This document shows positions 16,577 through 25,146 of a stretch of 64,000 bases of DNA, in pieces (position 1 is the first letter of the stretch; each line of letters starts with the position of its first letter). Source of the DNA: Pedobacter sp. JY14-1 (lineage in GTDB: Bacteria > Bacteroidota > Bacteroidia > Sphingobacteriales > Sphingobacteriaceae); NCBI RefSeq assembly GCF_029269825.1, contig NZ_JARJHU010000005.1, positions 248,001 to 312,000 on the forward strand, read 5' to 3'. Under the pieces are notes generated by a model. It did no database searches and had not been told where the DNA came from. It saw nothing but the letters and a program-made list of their open reading frames with translations. The translations under genes were made by a program, and so were the position numbers.

Positions 16577-16907
16577 ATGTTCAAAAGACCCTTCTCATTC
16601 AGAGGCCGTATCCGCAGGACGGAATATTGGGTAAGTGTAATGCTTTATTGGTTTCTTTTTTTTATTTATTGCCGAGATCATCAACAATAACCCCGGCAAT
16701 AATATTGCTTTGGTCGCCCTGGCACTGCTCATTGCACTTCTTTGGTTCATCATTGCCCAAAGCAGTAAAAGATGTCACGATTTGGGAAGAACGGCATTCT
16801 GGATGTTTATTCCTTTTTACTTTATCAGAATGGTCTTTACAGAAGGTGGTGTAAGGAAAAATAAATATGGCGATAATCCTAAGGGGCCGAATGATCGCAG
16901 GTTATAG
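16577..16907 (+). pseudogene. DUF805 membrane protein broken by a frameshift in a T8 run
   Basis: Frame 1 starts at ATG 16577 with FKRPFSFRGRIRRTEYW, the DUF805 N-terminal signature, and hits a stop at about 16690. The rest of the domain continues in the +1 frame: IINNNPGNNIALVALALL, then QSSKRCHDLGRTAFWMFIPF and GDNPKGPNDRRL to the stop at 16907. The switch point is a run of eight T at 16656-16663; removal of one T restores a continuous 109-residue DUF805 protein. Either a real pseudogene, slippage-dependent expression, or a homopolymer sequencing error. Confidence 0.8.
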
Positions 16908-16978
16908 TTTAAACTATCCCGGGAAAAACATATGTTTTCCAAAGTACCAATAAAGGTACGGTAAAAACTTATTATTAC

Positions 16979-17722
16979 ATGCAACCAAAAAAGTATGTCG
17001 ATCCATTAATGGATACGTCGTTCAAACGGCTGTTTGGCACCGAGCCAAACAAAGAACTCATGATTAACCTGCTCAACGCAATCTTTGACGGCCGAAAAAC
17101 CCTGATAGATCTTGAATACAGCAAGAGCGAGCATCGCGGAAATAACGATGAAGACGGTATCGCCATATTTGATTTGCTCTGCACGAGCGAGAAAGGTGAG
17201 AAAATAATCGTAGAAGTGCAGCATGGTTACCCCGTAAATTTCGAGGAAAGAATCATCAACAACACTTTGCGGCTGATCAACGAACAGGGCCGCAAAGGGA
17301 GGATTGCTGACTGGAAATACAAAATTTCAGAGGTTTACATAATCACTGTTATCGGCAGGAAAGAACCGGCAAGCACGAAAAACAAAATCGGCGTTGAAGG
17401 CCGCTACCTCCACGATGTATGTTTGTGTCACCGCGAAACCGGCGAAATAATTTATCACGACCTTGGATGTATCTACATCGATTTGACTTCTTTTGATAAG
17501 AAAGATGAGGAATGTAATGTTCCACTGGACAGGTGGTTATATGAACTTAAGCACATGCCCGAACGCGAAAACTGCCCGCCTCATCTTAAAGGAACAATTT
17601 ATGAGACTTTTTATCATCTTGGCGAATATGCCGAACTAACCAGGGAGGAAAGAAATATGTACGACCAGGAATTGAAAAGAAGAGGTGACAATGCGGCTGC
17701 TGAATTAACGGGTCTTCAATAG
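16979..17722 (+). CDS. Rpn-family recombination-promoting nuclease / PD-(D/E)XK transposase-like protein
   Basis: 247 residues. Starts with KYVDPLMDTSFKRLFGTEPNKELMINLLNAI, the Rpn/PDDEXK_2 signature. The nuclease core is visible: Asp in IAIFDLLCTSEKGEKIIVEVQ gives the D-(x)n-ExQ pattern, then NNTLRLINEQGRKG and YKISEVYIITVIG. The usual Lys/Glu-rich repetitive tail (total often near 290-300 residues) is missing, so this copy ends just after the core. Rpn proteins promote RecA-independent recombination and have been linked to phage defence. No inverted repeats of a transposon were seen. Confidence 0.85.
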   Translation: MQPKKYVDPLMDTSFKRLFGTEPNKELMINLLNAIFDGRKTLIDLEYSKSEHRGNNDEDGIAIFDLLCTSEKGEKIIVEVQHGYPVNFEERIINNTLRLINEQGRKGRIADWKYKISEVYIITVIGRKEPASTKNKIGVEGRYLHDVCLCHRETGEIIYHDLGCIYIDLTSFDKKDEECNVPLDRWLYELKHMPERENCPPHLKGTIYETFYHLGEYAELTREERNMYDQELKRRGDNAAAELTGLQ

Positions 17723-17764
17723 AAGAAATAGAAGGCCTTTGATCACCCTGGTGAAGACGATTAA

Positions 17765-17793
17765 AGCTGAACTAGGTTTTACCTGGTTCAGCT
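17765..17793. terminator. bidirectional hairpin between convergent genes
   Basis: AGCTGAAC plus AGG pairs with CCT plus GTTCAGCT around a five-base loop, giving a 12-bp stem with one G-T pair. It sits between the convergent Rpn and DUF2927 genes and can serve both, although it has only short T tracts. Confidence 0.55.
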
Positions 17794-17812
17794 ATTTACA
17801 CTTGCCAGGTAC

Positions 17813-19165
17813 TCATTTCAAGTCCTGTCTAATTTCTTTGAAATCGCTTAGTTTGAAGCCGTCCGTGAACTCGTCAGCATAAATGAACTTTAACAAGTTA
17901 GCGTAACGCGGGAAAAATTTAATCTTGCCATTTTTATCCTCAAACAAATCGTTCGTTCGTACTTGCGCCTGCGGTATTTGTACAAGGCTGAAATATATTG
18001 CATCAATTATACTCCGTTGTCTTAAAGTCTCATCGTTCCCGCTATTCCCAAAAGAGAGCACAACTTTAGTTTTAATCAGTTTTTGAAGCATACAGCTTTT
18101 CCCTAAAGCCGTTTCGATTTTGCGACGAATGGGCTCCTTCTGGCCGTTTACTTGTTTAAAACTCAGGATTATTCCATGCTCGGACTCAATTCGGGAGCTG
18201 GAGTCGAGGCTTATTTTTAAATTTGGAGATAACTCATTAAGGGCGGAAATTGCATGTTCAGTTGTTATTCGGTCCTGATCATTTACTGCACCTGACAGCT
18301 GTATACTTATTTCCTTTGGGTGCTTAAGCAGATAGCCCTTTGTAAAACATCCTTCTACGTCATCAAGAGAAATTCCCTGGTATTTATCCACTAAGCCCTT
18401 AATTTTTTGCTTTGTGTTGACCACATAGAGTTCGTCAGCGAAATTGGCTTCGAAGGCCTTCCGAGTATAATTTGCAGGAATGGCCTGTTCATACAACAAG
18501 GATAGGATATCTATGTCCAGTGTTGTCAAGGATTTAGAGGAATTGTAATTTTCAAAGAAAAGGCTGCTTGGATAGGTATAACTGTCACCGACAATTCCAA
18601 GTGACTGCACAATTTCCTCAAGTACCACCTTATACCGGGTAGAGTGATCCTGATCATTCTCAGCGTAAAAGATTCCAATAACGGCCTCATTGGTTACGCC
18701 ATCATAATTTGTCGATCTAGCAAGTCCAAAATGACAGGCTGTATCAATTTCGGCTATGGAGACGCTATCGAGATCCAAAAAAGTACAGACTTCTCTAAGG
18801 TGGCCAAAGAAAATTCTTATTGAAGCGGAATCGGGATGACCCTTTAGCGACAGCCGGATAGGAAGATTCAGATCATTTATTTTAGCAATCGCTTTTTTTA
18901 CATAATCTATTTCTTGAGCAGATGGGCTGCCCGTAATGGCTATTGATGGATCTGTGTTCCATTTTGATATATTGTTACGTTTTTCGGAGCTGAAATCCTC
19001 ATGGAAAACCGTTTCATAAAAGTAATTGAGTGTTAGAGGGCTGTACTTGGCTTTTAAATGTTTTAAATCTTCGGCACTAATAACTGCATCATGATTACGA
19101 GAACAGCTTGCAGCTATAATTAAAAAAGTGATCCCAAGAATCCAATAGAGCAGCTGAGTTTTCAT
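17813..19165 (-). CDS. DUF2927-type lipoprotein with duplicated domain
   Basis: 450 residues from MKTQLLYWILGITFLIIAASCSRN (SPII signal, Cys at 21); the longer ORF upstream is not coding-like. Residues about 60-265 resemble DUF2927: paired helix VKKAIAKINDL, RIFFGHLREV, IGIFYAE and the metal-protease-like EEIVQSLGIVGDSYTYPSSLF. A second half (about residues 285-440) repeats the scheme in weaker form: EHAISALNELSPNLKISL, HGIILSFKQV and QRSIIDAIYFSLVQI. Function unknown; an extracytoplasmic binding or peptidase-like role is a guess. Confidence 0.7.
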   Translation of the reverse strand: MKTQLLYWILGITFLIIAASCSRNHDAVISAEDLKHLKAKYSPLTLNYFYETVFHEDFSSEKRNNISKWNTDPSIAITGSPSAQEIDYVKKAIAKINDLNLPIRLSLKGHPDSASIRIFFGHLREVCTFLDLDSVSIAEIDTACHFGLARSTNYDGVTNEAVIGIFYAENDQDHSTRYKVVLEEIVQSLGIVGDSYTYPSSLFFENYNSSKSLTTLDIDILSLLYEQAIPANYTRKAFEANFADELYVVNTKQKIKGLVDKYQGISLDDVEGCFTKGYLLKHPKEISIQLSGAVNDQDRITTEHAISALNELSPNLKISLDSSSRIESEHGIILSFKQVNGQKEPIRRKIETALGKSCMLQKLIKTKVVLSFGNSGNDETLRQRSIIDAIYFSLVQIPQAQVRTNDLFEDKNGKIKFFPRYANLLKFIYADEFTDGFKLSDFKEIRQDLK

Positions 19166-19323
19166 ACTTAATAACATAAGTGATTGTAATTTATCACCTA
19201 TAGTCTGATTTATCAATGATAAGTGTAAACTTCTGCGACCCACTCTGTCCAAAGATTTAAAAATCACCTCATCTCGAGATTGCAAACGATGAGGTGATTG
19301 ATGCTCAGCCAAAGAACTTTTCG

Positions 19324-20163
19324 TTACACCGCCCGTTTCAGCCGCTGGTATCTCTTTATCAAAAAGTAAACACCAAGACCTGCCAGGATAAACATCCACA
19401 GATTGGCAATGACCAGTATAGCTTCGACGAACAGAATCCAGCCTGAGTGCAGGTTGAGGAGCAGTCTGTTCAGGAAGGGCGCTCGGTAATCTGCCAGGTT
19501 ATCATTCTGGACCATGAGGCGCTGCAACGTATTATCCTGATAAAATGCGAGAGTGATCGTGCTGAATTTTACTTTGTCGTCGATGATCATGTTTTCGATC
19601 TTCTTGTCGATGAAGTCGTCTTTGATCAGCAAGGAACTTTCGACATTGTTACTCTTTTTATTGGCATGCTTGTTCAGCATTTCTACGGCTTCTTTCCTAT
19701 TCTGGTTTTTGAGCTGATTGGCCAGATAAGTGATTTTCTGATTGTCGATTCGGAGTGATTGCTGATCGACAAATACCGCGAGTCCGGCAATCTTGTTGGT
19801 AAATTCATCAAGCTTTTCCGAAGGGATTTTTGCCGTAAGCGTGCCTTCAGTTTGGTATGCGGTGAGTTCGACGAGCGAGTCTTGCGAGTACCTGACCTTT
19901 TCGGAGTTCTGGATCTGACTCTGAATGGAAAATTCAGAAAGACTGCCCCCTTCAGCTTTAATCAACCCACTGAGTCGCTCTTTGGTTTTCTGCACATCCT
20001 TGACGCGGAAGCGCATATCGGCAGTTTTGACGATCTTATCGGTTAAAGTAGTGTCAGGGCTTTCGGCAATGGCCGAGGTGGTATCAGCGGTTTCAGGACG
20101 TTTTTCATTAGCGCAGCCTATGGCAGCTATTGCAATTATGCAACAGAATAAAATCTTTTTCAT
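19324..20163 (-). CDS. DUF4349 lipoprotein
   Basis: 279 residues, SPII signal MKKILFCCIIAIAAIGC with lipid Cys at 17. The DUF4349 core is present: IVKTADMRFRVKDVQKTKERLSGLI, GTLTAKIPSEKLDEFTNKI and a coiled segment around 150-190, followed by a C-terminal membrane helix (WILFVEAILVIANLWMFILAGLGVYFLI) and basic tail. DUF4349 proteins are membrane-tethered at both ends; their role is unknown. It lies about 160 bp upstream of the DUF2927 gene on the same strand. Confidence 0.85.
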   Translation of the reverse strand: MKKILFCCIIAIAAIGCANEKRPETADTTSAIAESPDTTLTDKIVKTADMRFRVKDVQKTKERLSGLIKAEGGSLSEFSIQSQIQNSEKVRYSQDSLVELTAYQTEGTLTAKIPSEKLDEFTNKIAGLAVFVDQQSLRIDNQKITYLANQLKNQNRKEAVEMLNKHANKKSNNVESSLLIKDDFIDKKIENMIIDDKVKFSTITLAFYQDNTLQRLMVQNDNLADYRAPFLNRLLLNLHSGWILFVEAILVIANLWMFILAGLGVYFLIKRYQRLKRAV

Positions 20164-20431
20164 CTGGTTTGGAGTTTAAATTTGATCGTTCTGGATGAAC
20201 CTTCTGCAGATTAAAATAAAGCTGTCCCGGGTGCTCAGCAATTAGTTTAAGGATATCGGATTCATAAGATTATATTGGTTTTTGATTATTAATACATGAA
20301 TTAAGATTAGGTAACCCGTGATGATTATCTTCGGCTTTTATTCTAATGCAAAAAATGCAGCAAACAAATACAACCGAATCAGGTTGTACAATCTGTTCTG
20401 TGAAACTTACAATCTGTCTTTGTCAAAAATT

Positions 20432-22867
20432 ATGGCCCCTCCTCCTCTACCCGCTAACGAAGCAGAAAGACTAGCCCAGCTTCATTCCTACCAGATACTG
20501 GACACGCCAGCTGAGAAGGATTTTGACGATCTTGTAGACCTTGCTGCAGCGATCTGCGGAATGCCTGTTTCACTGATCAGCTTTGTGGCAGACAACCGGC
20601 AGTGGTTTAAGGCGAAAACAGGGACATCCGAAACCGGGACCGGAAAAGACATCTCATTCTGTGCGCATACGGTAGCTTCAGGTCAGGACCTGATTGTCCC
20701 GGATGCACGTATAGATGAACGGTTCCTGGCCAATCCGCTGGTTACCGGCGATCCGCACATTGTATTTTATGCCGGTATACCGCTCACCAATGCCGAAGGC
20801 TTTACTTTGGGCAGCATTTGCGTGATCGATAATAAAGTCAGGGAATTGAGTACGGAGCAGCACAATGCCCTGCGGATCATTGCACGGCAGGTCATGGATA
20901 AGCTGGAGCTGCGCCGGAAAATCATGGCGCTGGAAACGGCAAACCGGCAGATCGAGGTGCTGAGCCATGAGGTGGTACTGAACGAACAGAAAGCTTCCTA
21001 TATGATCAAGGCCGCCCCGGTAGCCATCGGATTGCTCAGCGGAAAAGCGCTGATCATCGAATCGGCTAATGATCAGCTGCTGGAGTTTTGGGGCAAGTCT
21101 GAGGAGGTGATCGGAAAGCCCCTTTCGAAGGCTTTACCAGAACTTGAGGGCCAGCCATTCCTGGATATCCTGGACGAAGTCTTCGCGACTGGAGAAGCTC
21201 ATCGCGGCACGGAGATTCCGGCCACGCTGCATCGGACTTTTGGTCCTGAAACCTGTTATTTCAATTTTGTTTATCAACCCATCAAAGATGGTACCGGCGA
21301 GATCAGAGGCATTATGGTGGTGGCCAATGAGGTTACCGAGCAGGTGATGATGCGCAAGCGGAGCGAAATGAACGAACACCGCATCAGCCAGCTGGTGATG
21401 ACTGCACCGGTGGGCATGACCATCTTAAGGGGACGGGAGCTGGTAGTTGAGATTGCCAACGACCCAATGCTGAAAATCTGGACACGAAGCAGGGAGGAAA
21501 TTGTGGGTAAAAGGTTGATGGACATTTTTCCCGAACTTGTAGACCAGCCTTTTCCCGAACTGTTGTTGAATATTTTTGATGATGGCAAAGGGATAGCGGT
21601 CAATGAGATTCGGGCATTGATCTCAGACCCGCACGGAAAGATGAACGAAATTTATATCGATATCTCCTATGAACCGCTGGTTGAGCCGGACGGCAGTGTT
21701 GGCGCGATCATGGCTACGGTAATCGACATCACCAGTTCGGTGAACAGCCGGAAACGGTTGGAAGAAAATGAAAATCAATTGCTCGGCATCAATCAGGAGC
21801 TGATGCTCAGTGAGAACAGGCTGCGCATGGCGACCGACATGACTTCGCTAGGTACCTTTGACCTGGATCTGCTGACGGGCAAGCTGGTTTGTAATCCGCG
21901 ATGTGCGGAAATCTTTGGTTTCGGTGAACTTGATGAGCAGACGTTCGATCATTTCAACGAACGGATTGATCCGGAGGATTTTGCAAGTATTGTGTCTCCC
22001 GCGATGCAGGCTGCCTATAAATCAGGTGACTTTAAATACGACGCAAGGCTGAGGATACCCGGAGAACCGATCAAATGGATCCGCGTGATCGGCAAGATCC
22101 TGAAAGAGGCTGATGGTAAACCTGTCAGGATCATCTCCACTGCGGCGGATGTGACAGAGCAACTGGCCAATGACCAGCGGAAACACGATTTTATTGCCAT
22201 TGTAAGCCATGAGCTGAAAACACCGATCACTTCTGCGAAGGCTTATGTCCAGTTTTCTGCAAGACAATTGCTGAAAAAGAAGCCCGAACCCGTACTCGAC
22301 CTTCTGGACAAGACGCTTGACCAGCTGAAGAAGATGGAAGACATGATCCGGGGTTTCCTGGACGTATCGAGACTGGAATCGGGCAAGCTGCACCTGGAGA
22401 TGGAGAAATTCAACCTGGCGGATCTTGTACGCGGAATCATCCTGGAACAGGATCCTGGTACCAGAAGGCATGCGCTCAATCTGGATTGCAAAGGTACGGC
22501 GATAGTATATGCCGACTGGAAAAAAATCGCCCAGGTTGTTGAAAACCTGCTGAGTAATGCCGTCAAATATGCTCCGATGAGCAAAGTGATCGACATCGGG
22601 TGCCGGGTTGAAGACACCGAGGTCGTTTTCTCCGTAACGGATTACGGGCCGGGAATTAAACCCGAAGACCAGGAGAAACTCTTTGAACGCTTCTACAGGG
22701 TGACCAATGAAGTCAGCAAGAATATTGTAGGGTTCGGTATCGGTTTGTACCTGTGTTCGGAAATCATCCAGCGCCATCACGGCAAAATATCGGTCTACAG
22801 CGATTACGGACACGGCGCCACATTCAGCTTTAGCTTGCCGCTGGCAAATGAAAGTCAGGCTGGCTGA
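20432..22867 (+). CDS. GAF/PAS sensor histidine kinase
   Basis: 811 residues from MAPPPLPANEAERLAQL; the 38-codon upstream extension is AT-rich and not domain-like. Domains: GAF (20-165, beginning LHSYQILDTPAEKDFDDLV), PAS (about 215-330), PAS (340-455), PAS with PAC (about 470-585), HisKA with His593 in IAIVSHELKTPITSAKAYV, and HATPase (690-805; NLLSNAVKYA, DYGPGI, VGFGIGLYLC). No transmembrane helix, so a cytosolic sensor. No response regulator is adjacent: an orphan kinase. It converges on the acetyltransferase gene with a 13-bp overlap. Confidence 0.92.
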   Translation: MAPPPLPANEAERLAQLHSYQILDTPAEKDFDDLVDLAAAICGMPVSLISFVADNRQWFKAKTGTSETGTGKDISFCAHTVASGQDLIVPDARIDERFLANPLVTGDPHIVFYAGIPLTNAEGFTLGSICVIDNKVRELSTEQHNALRIIARQVMDKLELRRKIMALETANRQIEVLSHEVVLNEQKASYMIKAAPVAIGLLSGKALIIESANDQLLEFWGKSEEVIGKPLSKALPELEGQPFLDILDEVFATGEAHRGTEIPATLHRTFGPETCYFNFVYQPIKDGTGEIRGIMVVANEVTEQVMMRKRSEMNEHRISQLVMTAPVGMTILRGRELVVEIANDPMLKIWTRSREEIVGKRLMDIFPELVDQPFPELLLNIFDDGKGIAVNEIRALISDPHGKMNEIYIDISYEPLVEPDGSVGAIMATVIDITSSVNSRKRLEENENQLLGINQELMLSENRLRMATDMTSLGTFDLDLLTGKLVCNPRCAEIFGFGELDEQTFDHFNERIDPEDFASIVSPAMQAAYKSGDFKYDARLRIPGEPIKWIRVIGKILKEADGKPVRIISTAADVTEQLANDQRKHDFIAIVSHELKTPITSAKAYVQFSARQLLKKKPEPVLDLLDKTLDQLKKMEDMIRGFLDVSRLESGKLHLEMEKFNLADLVRGIILEQDPGTRRHALNLDCKGTAIVYADWKKIAQVVENLLSNAVKYAPMSKVIDIGCRVEDTEVVFSVTDYGPGIKPEDQEKLFERFYRVTNEVSKNIVGFGIGLYLCSEIIQRHHGKISVYSDYGHGATFSFSLPLANESQAG

Positions 22868-23517
22868 TCTGAAAGGAGCGCGACCTGGCTTTCCAGGTAG
22901 AGTCTAGCGAGCAATGCCGCTTTGACTTCGCTCCATTCTTCGGGAAGAAATGAATAGCGGGCGCTGTCCCTGATGGTTTGGTCTGCGCCGATCCGGTCGG
23001 CACGGATGATGCCGTCTAGCCTGCCCCCTATCCGCTGGATGGCTGCCCTTGACCTGAGGTTGCGGACGTCTGTTTGCAGGGATACCCGCAATACTTCCCA
23101 GTTTTCGAACGCATGTTCGAGCATCAGATATTTCGCCTCGGTATTGATCATGGTCCGCTGGGCCGAAGCTGTCAGCCAGCTGTAGCCAATTTCGCAGACG
23201 TCGGGATTCGCAATGCCTGCACGTTCATGATGCCGGGGCCACGACCAGTGCTCTATTTTGGAGAACCTGGTGGAGCCGACGATATACTCGTCTTCCAGCC
23301 GGATGATGGCAAAGGGCATGCCTGTCCCTGCATGCCAGGCGTGCAAGGCGGTATTGATGTAGTCGAGCATCTGATCGGTCCCCTGTGGGACATAGGTCCA
23401 TTTGAAAAGCTCCGGATCATCTTCTGCTGCCTGGACCAGCCCTGGCAGGTGTAAATGACTTAACGGCTCCAGCCGGACGTATTTTCCAATCAGTGTAATG
23501 TGCTTGTTCGCGATCAT
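22855..23517 (-). CDS. GNAT family N-acetyltransferase (RimJ/RimL-like)
   Basis: 220 residues from MIANKHITLIGKYVRLEPLSHLHL. Features of Acetyltransf_3/RimJ-L type: PFAIIRLEDEYIVGSTRF (strand for acetyl-CoA contact), CEIGYSWLTASAQRTMINTEAKYLMLEHAFENWEVLRVSLQTDVRNLRSRAAIQRIGG, which is the standard C-terminal end of the family. Acceptor unknown; may be a protein N-terminus or small molecule. The stop overlaps the end of the convergent histidine kinase by 13 bp. Confidence 0.9.
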   Translation of the reverse strand: MIANKHITLIGKYVRLEPLSHLHLPGLVQAAEDDPELFKWTYVPQGTDQMLDYINTALHAWHAGTGMPFAIIRLEDEYIVGSTRFSKIEHWSWPRHHERAGIANPDVCEIGYSWLTASAQRTMINTEAKYLMLEHAFENWEVLRVSLQTDVRNLRSRAAIQRIGGRLDGIIRADRIGADQTIRDSARYSFLPEEWSEVKAALLARLYLESQVALLSDQPA

Positions 23518-23617
23518 TAAAATAGGTGTGTTAGCTGTGCAAAGTAGCGGTCCAATGTGATGGCGTGGTTTAGGGGCGGTTATCAGTTGGTTAAGTTTTA
23601 AGCCTGTTAAGAACGGG

Positions 23618-23941
23618 TTAAAAATAGCGAAGCCAGGCAAAGGGTTTCCTGCGGTTCAGGTAGGTGGTATCCTGATCGTTGCGATAGGCTTCCCTTTCGA
23701 AGACGATGTTTCTGTAGGCTTTGTCGTGGTTGAGGTAGATGATCAGGTTGACGAGGTAATTCAGGAGGTAGATGATATAAAATGGCAGGATGAGCAGTTC
23801 CAGTTGCTGGCGAAAGTGAATGAGCTCGTGACGAATGATCGCCTGATGGGTGCTGGCCTGCCGGTTTTTAAACAGTATAAAAGGATAGAGCGCCATTGCA
23901 GTTGCCGGGAGTTTTTTGACGATCAGTATCCGGTATTTCAT
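23618..23941 (-). CDS. small membrane HExxH metallopeptidase-like protein
   Basis: 107 residues from MKYRILIVKKLPATAMALYPFILFKN. It has an HELIH zinc motif (IIRHELIHFRQQLEL), then a membrane helix (FYIIYLLNYLVNLIIYL) and a conserved AYRNIVFEREAYRND segment that could supply the third ligand Glu. This is the pattern of minimal M48/M56-like membrane proteins in Bacteroidota. It follows the DUF4112 gene by 23 bp on the same strand, so the two are probably co-expressed. Confidence 0.7.
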   Translation of the reverse strand: MKYRILIVKKLPATAMALYPFILFKNRQASTHQAIIRHELIHFRQQLELLILPFYIIYLLNYLVNLIIYLNHDKAYRNIVFEREAYRNDQDTTYLNRRKPFAWLRYF

Positions 23942-23964
23942 TTCATCAGCAATAATGACGCTTT

Positions 23965-24465
23965 TTACTGAATAACAGAAATCAGCCACGCTCCGAGTTT
24001 CCAGAGCAAATAGCCAATGATGGCCAGCAGACCAAGGATAATCACGAGCGCCCATATCACAACTCCTCTCCCGCTTCCCTGATGCTTGTTTTCCAAATAA
24101 TGTTCCTGCATGAGCCGGACATTGCGGTCGTTGGCCTTGAAGAAAAAGTCAAAGATCTGCCCGATGACCGGAATTGCGCCAATTGTGGCGTCTAACAGGA
24201 TATTGATGCCCATCAAGGCTACCAGTTTACCGCTCGCCCCCTTGCGCGCCATAGCCAGCATCAGTAAACCGGAAATGATGAAGCCTGCCATATCACCTGC
24301 AATGGGTACGAGGTTGAGTATGGGATCGAGGCCAAACCGGAAACGTGTACCCGGAAAGCGAAACTGGCTGTCCATCAGGCGTGAAATACCTGATATCCAC
24401 CTGAGTTCAGGAATGTCGTTTGGGCGGGTGCCCTTGTTCGGGTAGTTATCAAGCTCTGGGTTCAT
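23965..24465 (-). CDS. DUF4112 membrane protein
   Basis: 166 residues. DUF4112 core: LMDSQFRFPGTRFRFGLDPILNLVPIAGDMAGFIISGLLMLAMARKGASGKLVALMGINILLDATIGAIPVIGQIFDFFFKANDRNVRLM. A further C-terminal helix (VIWALVIILGLLAIIGYLLW) anchors it. Family role is unknown. It heads a two-gene unit with the small HExxH protein. Confidence 0.9.
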   Translation of the reverse strand: MNPELDNYPNKGTRPNDIPELRWISGISRLMDSQFRFPGTRFRFGLDPILNLVPIAGDMAGFIISGLLMLAMARKGASGKLVALMGINILLDATIGAIPVIGQIFDFFFKANDRNVRLMQEHYLENKHQGSGRGVVIWALVIILGLLAIIGYLLWKLGAWLISVIQ

Positions 24466-24932
24466 TTTAGGTTAACGCGAAGCAGTATCTTGTTGTTTGA
24501 TAAATCTAAAGGTTTGTCTTCCGCATGCTTCCTGCAGGCCTGATGCATACTTTCTGCACTGAACAGGTACTTTTTCGTGGAGAAAAGATGTAGGAAGTAT
24601 GTGGAAAGGTGGGTGTGAGTGAGTTGATCGATTTTATTTATAACGTATAATCGATGACTCGTCCTGAATAAACTTAGCAACATTACGAACAATTATTTAG
24701 CATGTAATCCTTAAACCAGGATATTTTAAGTTCTATTCAGGGCGATGTCAAGTAAACTCAGGATTAGTGTAAAGGTTACCAGGACTAGACACTAGACAGC
24801 CTGTACCTGAATTGGGATTTGTTCGGTACTGAACAAGGATTTGTTCGCAAAACGGGTACCTGTTTGCGAACAAATCCCAACCCAATCTCAATTCAGCCCC
24901 AACTCAGGCGAGGGTTAAAGTGCCTCCGACAT
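24466..24932. other. non-coding left edge of the AT-rich island
   Basis: No coding region supported. It contains the inverted-repeat cluster at 24812-24877 and AT-rich sequence. Base composition shifts here: genes to the right up to about 36.6 kb are visibly AT-richer than those to the left. Confidence 0.5.
24812..24877. repeat. inverted-repeat cluster built on GATTTGTTCG
   Basis: GGATTTGTTCGCAAA (24837-24851) pairs perfectly with TTTGCGAACAAATCC (24863-24877) across an 11-base loop. A second direct copy, TTGGGATTTGTTCG, is at 24812-24825 and forms its own dyad TTGTTC/GAACAA (24819-24836). The far arm can thus pair with either copy. It resembles a small palindromic mobile repeat or a recombination site. 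Confidence 0.65.
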
Positions 24933-25117
24933 ACGCTGGATTCGCTGGCGTAAAAGCTCGTGGATTCTAATATGCCTGCTGAAATTGAGGATTATGGAGG
25001 AAGGTCGGCGATCTTCCAGGAGTCAATTGCCTATTATGACAGCAAGAACTGAAAAGAGCGATCCGGAAGATTGCAAGGTCTAAGCAGACCGTGTCGAAAA
25101 AGTACCAGAAGCATTGA
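24933..25117 (+). pseudogene. decayed paralogue of the small gene at 32 kb
   Basis: Translation in one frame gives TLDSLA, an in-frame stop (TAA at 24951), then KLVDSNMPAEIEDYGGRSAIF and SIAYYDSK; after a one-base loss at 25046 the other frame continues ELKRAIRKIARSKQ to a TGA at 25115. The intact gene at 31966-32166 reads ALDSLARNLVDS, EIDDYDVKLPIF, AINYYDSK and ELKREIRKIVRSKR. So this is a duplicate inactivated by a nonsense codon and a frameshift. Confidence 0.8.
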
Positions 25118-25146
25118 CTTTGATGAAGTTTTCACTGCTATTGGTG

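Noticed and set aside
16627..16854. 75-codon ORF inside the DUF805 region
   Set aside because: Wrong frame; the family sequence is in the other two frames, joined at the T8 run.
22022..22813. 263-codon minus-strand ORF inside the histidine kinase gene
   Set aside because: Lies entirely opposite PAS, HisKA and HATPase motifs; no family resemblance of its own.
24462..24692. 76-codon minus-strand ORF just upstream of the DUF4112 gene
   Set aside because: Random-looking sequence; its end overlaps the start of the clear DUF4112 gene.
24838..24875. Repeats considered as a CRISPR array
   Set aside because: Only three copies, one inverted, no regular spacers and no cas genes in the window.
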